Part shown: positions 1 through 7,922 of the stretch, in pieces
Layout of the letters: each line of letters opens with the position of its first letter
Numbering within the stretch: position 1 is the stretch's first letter
From: Paraglomus occultum
Lineage: Eukaryota > Glomeromycota > Glomeromycetes > Paraglomerales > Paraglomeraceae
DNA length: 14,281 nt
Reading direction: 5' to 3'
Assembly: GCA_910592205.1 (NCBI GenBank)
Contig: CAJVPJ010000945.1
Location: 1-14,281 of the forward strand
Program-made: the position numbers and the translations under genes
Notes under the pieces: model-generated
The model's database searches: none
What the model saw: the letters and a program-made list of their open reading frames with translations, nothing else
What the model was told of the DNA's origin: nothing

Positions 1-195
1 TAGCGCTAGTCACATGGAGCCCATCACTGAAGCGATGCTGAGAAGAACCCTCAGGATAGGCCCATCGCGTTCACAATGTGATCGTCTTCGGCAAGAATTT
101 TTGTCATACCTATAAATTTCTGAATTGGATATTTATTATTATTAAAAAATATTATTATAGGAAATGTTGTCTTTTGTATTGGTTCATTGAGTGGG

Positions 196-419
196 CTAGA
201 CTCGATAATTCCGATTGCATTCAAGACAGACAAGGCGTACATTTCCTTCAATGTGACCTAATTTATTATCAATTCGATCCACTGCTTCATCCCATGCCCA
301 TAACATTTCATTGAGGCATATTCACATTTATTTTTTTGCAAATCTTTTAATGTAAGGATATAGTCAACAGATAAATTAAATTCGCGGCCCTTTTTCTTAT
401 CTTGATCCATATATGCTAC
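196..419 (-). pseudogene. Decayed HNH-nuclease-like module
   Basis: Read on the minus strand, two overlapping frames together resemble an HNH endonuclease domain. The first (about 419 to 258) holds an Asp/Lys-rich stretch with REFNLSVDYI and a Lys-Cys pair, and then hits a stop. The second (306 to 196) holds DRIDNKLGHIEGNVRLVCLEC, here broken as DRIDN, then NVRL, then CLECN, the usual spacing of an HNH core with a late Cys-x-x-Cys-like pair. The module follows directly on the helicase-like fragment at 416-613 but in another frame, so an original single protein has suffered at least two frameshifts. No intact start or full-length frame remains. HNH nucleases in this arrangement occur in selfish elements and large DNA viruses; which source applies here cannot be told. 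The HNH reading is fairly secure, the origin is inference. Confidence 0.55.
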
Positions 420-613
420 GAGTTTTCCAGAAATAACCTCAGTAAATGTTCGATTGCTTTCTTATTTTTTGCTTCCTCAATCTCAGGAGGTAATGGAGGA
501 CCTTCAATTCGCACAAGTTGATTCACATATTCTACACGACCTACTGCAAGATATATTAGATTATCCCATGCCAAATGTTCATCAATAACCCAAACTCGTT
601 GTTGGAGCTTCAA
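416..613 (-). pseudogene. C-terminal fragment of a helicase-like protein
   Basis: A 65-codon minus-strand frame contains RVWVIDEHLAWDN followed by IYLAVGRVEYVNQLVRI. The second part resembles motif VI of superfamily 1 helicases (the Tyr-x-Ala-x-x-Arg-Val type found near the C terminus of Pif1/RecD-like and related viral helicases), which contacts ATP through its arginine. The upstream helicase motifs (Walker A, Walker B, motif III) are not present in the neighbouring DNA, so only a short end of the protein survives. The frame stops at 416-418, and the HNH-like coding potential continues at once in a shifted frame. The fragment could derive from an integrated large DNA virus, a plasmid-like element or a Helitron-type transposon. 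I see it as a relic, not a working gene. Confidence 0.5.
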
Positions 614-780
614 GCATCATCCTTGACTAGTATACTAACTCAATTTGTAAAGAGGGTACTGTAATTGCTCCTTTTATGAAAGAAAATTGAAGATTTCATG
701 GTTTAATAAGCCAGGAACTGATAAATCTAGACTTTCATTAAATATTAAGTCCTTTCACCCTAGAATCAATGTTGCATTGA

Positions 781-1096
781 CTTATTGCTGATGCTCGATA
801 TTTAGATGAAGAAAAATATTTAATATGCCGCCACTGCAAACCAATAACCCAGAATTTCACTTAGAGGCTAAAATGAGATTAGTAAATTAAAGAAAAACTG
901 GAAGAAAAGGATAGCAAAATTAAAACAGAAAAATTAGACAGTGAAGTATAGATGGAGTGGTAAGAGGCAGAGAAGCATTAAGAAATGGAGGAAGTGCCAA
1001 ATGGCTGAGGCAGTGTTGAAACATGATGCTGTAATAGGAAAATTTCTAGACCAAATACAAATAGATTTATTGGAGAATAATTTGGCAGTTAAGTGA
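781..1096 (+). pseudogene. Decayed coding sequence of unknown identity
   Basis: Several plus-strand segments read like protein but are broken by stops. From 781 to 861 a frame gives DARYLDEEKYLICRHCKPIT, with a Cys-x-x-Cys pair, and ends at a stop at 862-864. Around 891-940 there is a Lys/Glu-rich stretch that would form a helix. From 938 to 1096 a frame of 52 residues holds a basic stretch and then KHDAVIGKFLDQIQIDLLEN before a stop at 1094-1096. Frame changes and stops between them argue for an old gene. It lies close to, and on the opposite strand from, the helicase/HNH remnants, so it may come from the same inserted element. I do not recognise the family. Confidence 0.3.
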
Positions 1097-1157
1097 AGAA
1101 ACTACTCAGAGAATAAAAAATTACCAGCTTTACCAAATCAACAAAAAGAAATACAGT

Positions 1158-1176
1158 ATAATAATAATAATAATAA
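1158..1176. repeat. (ATA)n microsatellite
   Basis: Six uninterrupted ATA units plus one base. This is a short simple repeat typical of AT-rich insect intergenic DNA and carries no coding meaning. Confidence 0.8.
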
Positions 1177-1640
1177 GGCAATGTTTATTAATATCATCTT
1201 TTACTTTAGTATTAGGGAAATTGACTAGCCTCACCTCCTTAATATTAAACCCTTATTATTATCTATATCTAACATTCCCTCTACCATTGGCAGAAGAATT
1301 ACTTCATTGAGTTTGGGAGTTTAAGTTACAATAATCCCTGCGTCACACAAAACCTTACTATATTACTAACTTCTTGTTTATTTCCAAATTTGATCGGGGC
1401 ATCAAAGCTGTTGAGAACGCCCGAAATTCGGTGAAAGAACCATTAGGAACCAGCTGAGCTTTGACGACTTTTGCTCTAAAGGGAAAATGCTGGTATTTTT
1501 GTAAACCGTTTAGTTTTTTTAAAAAAATTCCCCGGTGGCTTTATTAGTATTGGAATTCAATGATGCACAAGCATAGTAATATAGAATATAATACATAACA
1601 TGCAGTTTGTGACACTAACAAAATTGAAGGTCTGCTCAAG
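1177..1640. other. Upstream region and 5' end of the TFIIH p52 gene
   Basis: No gene was found in this stretch. It should contain the promoter and 5' untranslated region of the p52 gene that starts at 1641. An in-frame TAA at 1596-1598 lies 43 bases before the chosen ATG, so the protein cannot extend further upstream without an extra exon. No convincing TATA box could be fixed, and the start of transcription is unknown. Confidence 0.4.
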
Positions 1641-4129
1641 ATGCCTGTCCCGACGATCTCGCACTTCAAGACAAATATATATGAACACCTTGAGGCCTTA
1701 CCTAGAGCTACTTTGGATAGGCTATACTTGGAGTCCGCAACATGCTTAGCCATATTCAGGTTGTTAAGACAGTCTTGGTAGTCACCCGAAAGGATAGAGT
1801 AGTATTCGGTGCAAAGAAAGATCAACACAACCAGATCTTACAAATGAGCTTTAGCCTTTTTTCCAGTTGTAGAATCTTTGCACCGATGACTGTGTGCGCG
1901 TGATCCGATTTGCACTTGAATACAACTACTACCTCTCAGACTGCGCATGTTTAAAATAACATCTTAGTTGGTACTATTTTTCTGATATTTGATATTATTT
2001 AATACTATATACTCATATATTTCAAAAATAATAAAGGCTGCTTCCACCTCTTGCTAAGCAAATAGTAATGTCACTGCTTTTTACTGAAGAACAACTTTCG
2101 AAATCTGATCTTCATCAATGGGTCTACCAGTCAGAGGGAACAGTGTGTGTATCTTTATCTCTCACTTACGTATAAATTACGACGGCATATTGATTGATAA
2201 TTGATTTGATTGATTGTTCTATGAAATGTTTGAGTAATGCAAAGAAAGACATATAGGTAACTCTACTCGATTTTCTTTAAAGGAAATTAGATGAAGCTTT
2301 ACAGAAAATGTCAAAACTCTACATATTGATGGACGATCACGGGCATATGGTTATGAACACCACATTTCGCGAACAATTTCGGAATGCTTTGACCGGAGGG
2401 TTCGTTATCTCGTTTACGTTTGTCATTATGCTTGCCATGTCTGTTACTTTATCGCTTATACTTCCCCTCCCTCTTTCCGTCTTCCAGAGGCGAACACCAA
2501 AGCTTCGGAGTCCCATCCTCGTCCGTTGATAGACATCGACCAGAGAATGTAGTAGCCTTTTTAGATAATCATGCAACAAAACAGTGGGAATCTATATTAC
2601 ACTACATGGTCGGCACAGCTAGTATGCAGACACCGAAGAAGGCAGTGCGAGACTTACTTGTGAGATCAGGACTAATGTCTTTGAGGTTGTAAGATCACTT
2701 ATTAGTATAGTGTACAACCGATATTAGCTCATAATCTAACATTATTTAATGAAATTAGGGATAATAATGAGTTGAAAATTACAAACAAGGGTTTCCAATT
2801 TTTGTTACAAGATGTCAACACTCAAGTCTGGGCATTCTTACTACAGTATTTGGACTATGCTGAAGTAAGCTTAGTCTCTGATATGAAATGAAAGCCTTCT
2901 GCTGCAGCTTTACTAACAAAGTGTTGACAATTTTCAGGTTTTACAGATGGATCTTGTTGAGGTTTTAAACTTTTTTTTTATGTTAGGGAGCCTCGAGTTG
3001 GGACAGGTCGGTGCGAAATTGCAAGTTATCATAGTTTAAGGTGATCCGTTACTATGACTGATAGTTTTCGTTTCTTCATGACAGGATTACTCTGTCGAAC
3101 AATTAACGGATACGCAGAAGCAAGTAGTTGAGGATTTAGCTAACTTTGGTCTATTGTATCGAAGAAAGGTTTGCTTTGTTTGATGCCAATTAAGAGTTAC
3201 TATTTAATAACCACATCTTAACTTCTTATTCATCCATAGAGATCATCAAGGCGTTATTACCCAACCCGTCTTGCTACGACATTAACTTCCGGTACCAGCG
3301 CACTATTGGGAAGACATCCCACACCATCAACCGTGAACCCAGTTGCTGGGGAGGATATTGCTACGGAGCAAGGTTTCATAATACTCGAGACTAACTATAA
3401 ATTATATGCATATACAGGTTTGCAGTTATGTGATATAATTTCATAATACTTCCCACTTGATAACATGAGTTATATTTCCTGCTTAGATTCACCACTACAG
3501 ATTGCCGTACTGAATTTGTTCTGCGATCTCAAATGTCGATTTGCTAATATGGTATGTGGGATGATAACGAGAGATAGTATAAAAGAAGCATTGACGAATG
3601 GAATAACAGCCGAACAGGTAGGTGTGCAGGGAGCCATGCTGGGAGAGGCGATGGAAAACATCCAGTTTGTATATTGACACTGTTTGATCTTTACGACGCT
3701 TTAGATAATCTCTTATCTTAACAGCCATGCACATCCCCAAATGAAGAAATCAATGCCAGTGTTACCTTTGACTGTTATTGATCAGATTAGATTGTGGGAA
3801 ATGGAAAGAAATAGACTGCAGGCATCGGAAGGTAAATTATTAGATCAGACCTTATTACGTTATACTTACAACATGCCAGTCTGTCTAATGCAAGACATGT
3901 TCGGCTTCCAGGACATTTGTACGAACAATTCCGATGTCAGGCAGACTATGACAATGTTCTTCGTTATGCTCAGACTCTGGGGGTTGTTCTTTGGAGTAAC
4001 GCAAGAAAGTGCATGTTTGTCGTGACAGAAGTAGGACACCAACAGGTCAGAGCATTCATACAGAAGAGGATTGCGCAAAGAAAAAATGGTGCAACGAATA
4101 CATTAGAGTCTAAGACGTACAGTATATAA
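1641..4129 (+). CDS. mrn: TFIIH subunit p52 (GTF2H4/Tfb2), 11 exons, complete
   Basis: Exons (my assembly): 1641-1759, 2037-2144, 2283-2399, 2488-2688, 2759-2864, 2938-3006, 3085-3168, 3240-3417, 3487-3617, 3705-3831, 3912-4129. They sum to 1458 nt, all junctions are GT-AG and in frame, and give 485 residues, slightly longer than human p52 (about 462). Family landmarks in order: [17 protein letters not shown] (32-48), [11 protein letters not shown] (140s), [44 protein letters not shown] (313-327), [30 protein letters not shown] (about 400) and the C-terminal p8-binding region. p52 anchors and stimulates the XPB ATPase in the TFIIH core and pairs with p8/TTDA through its C-terminal domain; it serves RNA polymerase II initiation and nucleotide excision repair in the nucleus. 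ATG 1641 has purine at -3 and an upstream in-frame stop at 1596. Exact exon 2/3 junctions could shift by a few bases. Identity is certain; the symbol mrn is the Drosophila name. Confidence 0.95.
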
Positions 4130-4166
4130 TCTAAAGGAAGATGTGGCGGTTGTATATTATTACTAA

Positions 4167-4172
4167 AATAAA
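4167..4172 (+). terminator. Poly(A) signal of the p52 gene
   Basis: A canonical AATAAA lies 38 bases after the p52 stop codon, with T/G-rich DNA from about 4192 (AAATTTGTTTTAATTTGAG) that could act as the downstream element. This predicts a very short 3' untranslated region. Confidence 0.7.
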
Positions 4173-4482
4173 GTAACTAACGAGCACCTAAATTTGTTTT
4201 AATTTGAGATTACTTTATAAATTTTAAGGGCGGTACATTATCTTTAAGGATGTAAAGCATCGAATATTATTCACGACTATTGGATCACGTAAAGATATTA
4301 TACAGTAAATCTTGTTATAAGTTCGACGTGTCCAGCAAAATCTTTTAATTATACAAAGATTATAATTATTTTAAATATATCCAAGTCCCGTATTTATTAT
4401 TTTGCCATGCACTATGTCAGAAAGCTTTTAATGGAGACTATTTTTCTAGTCCTTACATCATTGAATGTCATTGTTAACACTA
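4173..4482. other. AT-rich spacer, nothing recognised
   Basis: About 310 bases of AT-rich DNA downstream of the p52 poly(A) signal. I see no open frame, repeat or RNA gene in it. Confidence 0.5.
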
Positions 4483-4772
4483 TTAGTTGACATTTGGTAA
4501 ATATATTTCCGGAAATTCTTGTCGGCTAGTCTTCTTCCGCGTCATTTCCGGGAACGCGGTTACAATTGCCTGGCCATTGTTGGTAATATTGTCTTCTAAC
4601 AATTCAACGATGTAATGCTATAATTGCTTTTTGACTTCTGAATATTTTGCTCTAGTTCCATAAATAATCTCCAAAATTCCCAACAGTCTTTATAGTCTTT
4701 TCCCCAGCGGAAGAATCGAACCCAATATTGAGAGTTTCAAAGGTGATATTCCGGTTTCCATTTATCACACTC
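4483..4772 (-). pseudogene. Decayed coding fragment of unknown identity
   Basis: The minus strand carries two open segments in different frames that look like one old protein. From 4736 to 4599 (46 codons) it reads with many aromatic residues, including QYWVRFFRWGKDYKDCWEFW and then LFMELEQ; the same frame goes on upstream to about 4772 (CDKWKPEYHL) through a TGA at 4739-4737. From 4617 to 4486 (44 codons) another frame gives IVELLEDNITNNGQAIVTAF and then FPEIYLPNVN before TAA; it too is preceded in frame by coding-like residues and a TAG. Residue choice is richer than chance translation of AT-rich DNA, but stops and a frame change rule out an intact exon. The family is not recognised. It ends 43 bp from a MITE and could be part of the same layer of inserted DNA as the fragments at the left edge. 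Confidence 0.35.
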
Positions 4773-4815
4773 TTATAGAGTAGCTATATTTGGCCTAAAT
4801 GCACATTACTTATTA

Positions 4816-4960
4816 CAGATAAAACCTGATTTTTTGGCCGGTTTAACAAAACCCGGTTCAGATAAATGTTTTAGCTAGAAAAATTTTCCTAATTAATGAA
4901 AATTTGGGACGGTGGTACCCGAGATCGGTTTAATCAGCGCCGGTTAAGCAGGTTTGACTG
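4816..4960. mobile_element. Pogo/Tigger-like MITE, copy 1
   Basis: A 145-bp element starts CAGATAAAACCTG and ends CAGGTTTGACTG, so its ends are imperfect inverted repeats of the CAGTnAAACCTG type followed inward by CCGG-containing sequence. A TA lies on each side (4814-4815 and 4961-4962), the target duplication of Tc1/mariner/pogo transposons. It has no coding capacity and must have been moved by a transposase encoded elsewhere. A second, inverted copy is at 5855-6024; the shared stretch runs over nearly the whole element, including GCGCTGATTAAACCG and TTTCATTAATTAG. Assignment to the pogo/Tigger group rests on the terminal sequence and TA only. Confidence 0.75.
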
Positions 4961-4962
4961 TA

Positions 4963-5852
4963 TCTTAAAGCTCAGCTTATCCCTGCTGAATATTAGATAC
5001 GAGCTGTTGTGTTTGCTGGCAGAGGATGTCGATAATTAATATGTGTCGATATTAATGTCCCGTGGGTGTCGTATCGATAGATAAAAGTCGATTTGAATTT
5101 GTCTCCTAATGCACTACAAGCGAGTAATGCCGTAACCTTGGACCGTCCCCTCTTTCGCTTTTTTTAGTTTTAATCGGTGGGATTCAAAGCGGTAATCAGC
5201 GGTCAAGCACAGCATTCTTTCGATTCCTCGTTCAGGCTATGACGCCTCTGGATGTCTTACTTGATTCTAATAGTTAAATACCCAGAAAAAAAAGTCATGT
5301 CATCGCATTTAAACGCGTTCCTTCGAGAGAAGCGCTATAACCCTCACCAGATTTTACCATATTCACCGACACTTTGTATTATGTCTTTTCTTAAATCCGT
5401 CAAGCCAACTATCACTAGAGTTGAGAGAGCTGTGGAAGGGTTTGCACTACGTTCCCTTATTTATGGCAAGCATTTTTATATAAATTTTATTCAAGAGAGC
5501 TTAGACGTTCACGCGCTCCCGATCTTCGTCATAGCTTCCATATAACTTGAGAGCTTTAGTCGATGTCCTGAATTTCTAAACGATTACATTGAATAGTGAT
5601 TATTCATAAAGAATCTTACTGAACTAAAGAGAACCGGATGACATGATCCCGTGAGCTAAGAAATAGGGAGAAAAAAAACCAAACTCGTGTCTATGAATCA
5701 TTAAGTATATCACGCTAATAAAGAGAGATTACCTTAACGTGCTCATCTCTGTACTACATAACTTCCCAGACATTTTGTTTTCGCTAATCATCAGTGGGAT
5801 ATCCCAAAAGTGTTCCTCTTTGAAATCATTGGGGGAAAACGATACTTCTCGG
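4963..5852. other. Unique DNA between two inverted MITE copies
   Basis: About 890 bp flanked by the inverted MITEs. It holds repeated TGTCGATA-like words near 5028-5080, including TATCGATA, and a plus-strand frame of 97 codons at 5252-5545 whose product has no recognisable motif, no signal peptide and no homologue I know. I would not call that frame a gene from sequence alone. Confidence 0.4.
5072..5079. promoter_or_regulatory. TATCGATA, DRE-like site
   Basis: A perfect 8-bp palindrome matching the insect DNA-replication-related element bound by DREF, which is common in core promoters of housekeeping genes. Related TGTCGAT words occur at 5028 and 5044. No convincing gene starts nearby, so function is open and chance occurrence is possible. 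Confidence 0.3.
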
Positions 5853-5854
5853 TA

Positions 5855-6024
5855 CGTTCAAACCTGTTTAAACCGGCGCTGATTAAACCGGCCTCGGGTT
5901 TAAACGACTGTCCGAATTTTCATTAATTAGAAATTTTTTCTAGCTAAACATTTATCTGAAACGGTCTTTGGTTAAACTGGTCAAAGAAATCAGGTCCGCC
6001 GGTTTAAACAAGGCTTTTTACCTG
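5855..6024. mobile_element. Pogo/Tigger-like MITE, copy 2 (inverted)
   Basis: A 170-bp relative of the element at 4816-4960 in the opposite orientation, flanked by TA at 5853-5854 and 6025-6026. It begins CGTTCAAACCTG and ends TTTTTACCTG. Compared with copy 1 it carries about 20-25 extra bases near 5995-6015 (CCGCCGGTTTAAACAAGGCT), which repeat its own CCGGTTTAAAC motif and probably arose by local duplication. Numerous single-base differences between the copies show that both are old. It ends 93 bp beyond the stop codon of the Scm3-like gene. Confidence 0.72.
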
Positions 6025-6068
6025 TATAATAATCGTGTGAACATCACATGACATCTTCGATCGGACTT

Positions 6069-6083
6069 TTTATTGACTTTTAT
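6069..6083 (-). terminator. Two poly(A) signals of the Scm3-like gene
   Basis: On the minus strand AATAAA occurs at 6083-6078 and again at 6074-6069, 35-49 bases after the stop codon at 6118. They support a short 3' untranslated region that ends before the MITE at 5855-6024. Confidence 0.6.
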
Positions 6084-6117
6084 TATTATTACTATTACGA
6101 AATTTTTCAAGCCGGAT

Positions 6118-6927
6118 CTAAAATTCACCCTCGTCATCGCCGTCTTCTGAGCATGCTTCCAAACTCTCAGCTCCCGATAATATTGGATTATTCCATTCAT
6201 CTATTAACTTTATTTCAAAATCATTAAACATCGTTCGTTTACGTTGTTGTGATGGCGATTCCTCATCCGACGATGATGATGAACAGCCAGAATATACAAA
6301 GTCATCCACTGTAATACAATTAGAAACTTTATATCCTTTAGCAAGGGATATAGTATTATGTCTCGTTGATAATGTCTGTGGAAACGGTGTCTTTGTTTCT
6401 TCAGTACTAGAGATAGAACTATTCGTAAATGGAATAGTATCTTCAGCACTATCCTCACCAGAAGCCCACATATAGTCTTCAGTGTCTGCAGCCGATACAG
6501 TATAGTCCCATGGATCTAATACCCACATGTCATCTTCGTCTTTTTCATCATCCGCCTCAACGTTGGCATAATCATCGTAGTCATCCAGAATTATCATTTT
6601 CGATAATGTTCCTAATCGGGCTTTCGGTGTCATTCGCAAAAAACCCCGATCAACCACTATTTCTCCCGTAATAAGATCTATTTCGTCAGATTCTTCGGTT
6701 AAGTCTCTTCCATATCGAATATATATGTCCTCCATCGTCCTCTTGAACCGTAATTTACTCAGTTCCTGAAGGAGATCGACACAAGGTTCACGTTCCTTAG
6801 GCTTCTTTCTTGGTCTACCGCGTTTTCTTTTCTTTGGCGGCTCTGTCAAGCCTTCCTGTGTTGAAATTTGAGACTTTGCGAAAATGCTCTGCAACTTGGA
6901 ATGTTCCTCGGCAGTTGCTTTTGACAT
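6118..6927 (-). CDS. Putative Scm3/HJURP-like CENP-A chaperone with AT-hook
   Basis: An intact single-exon frame of 269 residues. Residues 32-42 are a basic AT-hook with GRP core (KKRKRGRPRKK), expected to bind AT-rich minor groove. Residues 52-98 form a predicted helix (LLQELSKLRFKRTMEDIYIRYG) followed by SDEIDLITGEIVVDRGFL. This order (helix ending RF..tM..I..Y, then an acidic SDEIDL.TGEIVVD.G.L segment) resembles, as I know the family, the histone-binding domain of fungal Scm3 and its animal relative HJURP, which deposit the centromeric H3 variant CENP-A. Residues 114-165 are strongly acidic, as in many histone chaperones; 216-225 is a Ser run then acidic; the C terminus is acidic. Start: ATG 6927-6925 has A at -3, is preceded by TTTCAG (a possible splice acceptor, so a 5' UTR intron is possible), and an upstream in-frame stop lies 30-40 bases away. 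It is convergent with the p52 gene. The existence of the gene is likely; the Scm3 assignment is from motif memory. Confidence 0.75.
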   Translation of the reverse strand: MSKATAEEHSKLQSIFAKSQISTQEGLTEPPKKRKRGRPRKKPKEREPCVDLLQELSKLRFKRTMEDIYIRYGRDLTEESDEIDLITGEIVVDRGFLRMTPKARLGTLSKMIILDDYDDYANVEADDEKDEDDMWVLDPWDYTVSAADTEDYMWASGEDSAEDTIPFTNSSISSTEETKTPFPQTLSTRHNTISLAKGYKVSNCITVDDFVYSGCSSSSSDEESPSQQRKRTMFNDFEIKLIDEWNNPILSGAESLEACSEDGDDEGEF

Positions 6928-7046
6928 ACTGAAACTGAATAAAAAATATTATTTATCAAGTGCAAGTAAGCTAGATATTTACAGATGGTCTATAATGAAA
7001 CCAGATATACAAGTGACAGATAAATGGGATGCAAGCGCGTTGGTGT

Positions 7047-7098
7047 GGGGCGTGGCACAACACACATTCTCCGAAAGATATTCTTCGCGCTGACGTCA
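7047..7098 (-). promoter_or_regulatory. Probable promoter of the Scm3-like gene (GC box and CRE)
   Basis: This is a locally GC-rich island within AT-rich DNA, 120-170 bp upstream of the ATG at 6927. It contains GGGGCGTGG at 7047-7055, an Sp1/KLF-type GC box, and a perfect palindromic TGACGTCA at 7091-7098, the ATF/CREB site. The positions suit a promoter firing leftward. The sites are seen directly; their use is inferred. Confidence 0.45.
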
Positions 7099-7800
7099 TC
7101 AACTGATGAGATCATCGCGATGGCCCACTAGTAACTACTTTCAAATTACGAATGCATACCTGCTATGGTAAAACACTCATTATCGCATAAAGGGAAAATA
7201 CATCGAAATCTATATGCTTTATCGCTTACATTGAATGTCAGATATTACGCCATAGTTCTTCTCTCGACATTCATTACATAACATGATCGCAATATTATCT
7301 AACCTTACGATCTGCAATTAAACATATGCACCTACGTTCATGTAGAGACTCTACCACAGATTATCTCAAGTTGTCATTACGCCCCACGTACATTAAAAAA
7401 TTTTCTTTAAACTACGTAATTATTATTTACCGTAATGTCAATTAACCAATAGTATTCGCAAGTCTCGCGATCTTCTAATACGACACTGGTAGCATTCCTT
7501 GTTAGCGTGATACTTAAAATAGTACTAATAACAACGTATGCATACCCTCCCTATGTCTATTATATTATCATCATGAAGAGTGAGTCATTTTGCACCTTAT
7601 GAAAGAATAAGTACATTGCACAAAATGTGAGCTACTTCTAAAGGAGCATTAGAAATTATAAGGAAGGAAGTAGCCAAGTTTCCAGGAGGAGAGAAGCACA
7701 GTCGCGATTATAAGTATCCGAATAAAAATTATTTAACTCGAATGTATCCAACAAATTTCTCAAGCATTAATGTAAACATAAACAAAATATAAAAACATAC
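7099..7800. other. Intergenic or intronic DNA, no gene seen
   Basis: About 700 bases without a credible exon. A minus-strand ACCATAGCAG|GTATGC donor-like site lies near 7155-7170 and would fit a 5' untranslated exon of the Scm3-like gene, but nothing else supports it. Confidence 0.4.
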
Positions 7801-7917
7801 CAGATTGGATCGCTTATATAGAGCATAAACTTTAAAATCCATATTTTTTAATCGATCTACATGATTCTTTTTGGTTTGCTTGCCAAATTTGCGTCTATAT
7901 GTTCCTTGATATGTAGT
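7801..7917 (-). other. Candidate internal exon, minus strand
   Basis: Between a good acceptor (a run of T then AG at 7924-7923, or CAG at 7920-7918) and a donor GTATGT starting at 7800, the minus strand has one open frame of 39 codons, basic in character (TYRRKFGKQTKKNHVDRLKN, then MDFKVYALYK). The other two frames have stops. Its 117 nt length keeps phase 0 on both sides. It lies upstream of the Scm3-like gene on the same strand, but a direct join to the TTTCAG acceptor just before that ATG would be out of frame, so it would need another exon between, or belongs to another transcript, or is a chance open stretch. Family not recognised. Confidence 0.3.
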
Positions 7918-7922
7918 CTGAA

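Noticed and set aside
51-251. 66-codon minus-strand frame at the left edge
   Set aside because: Out of frame with the HNH-like core that runs through the same bases; the HNH frame is the meaningful one.
1544-1828. 94-codon minus-strand frame over the start of p52
   Set aside because: It is the antisense shadow of p52 exon 1, whose plus-strand reading matches the TFIIH family.
4709-4730. GAATCGAACCC word resembling part of a tRNA T-arm
   Set aside because: No matching acceptor, D-arm or anticodon arm at the right spacing on either strand.
5252-5545. 97-codon plus-strand frame between the MITEs
   Set aside because: No recognisable motif, no start or promoter support beyond a distant DRE-like word, and length is within chance for this region.
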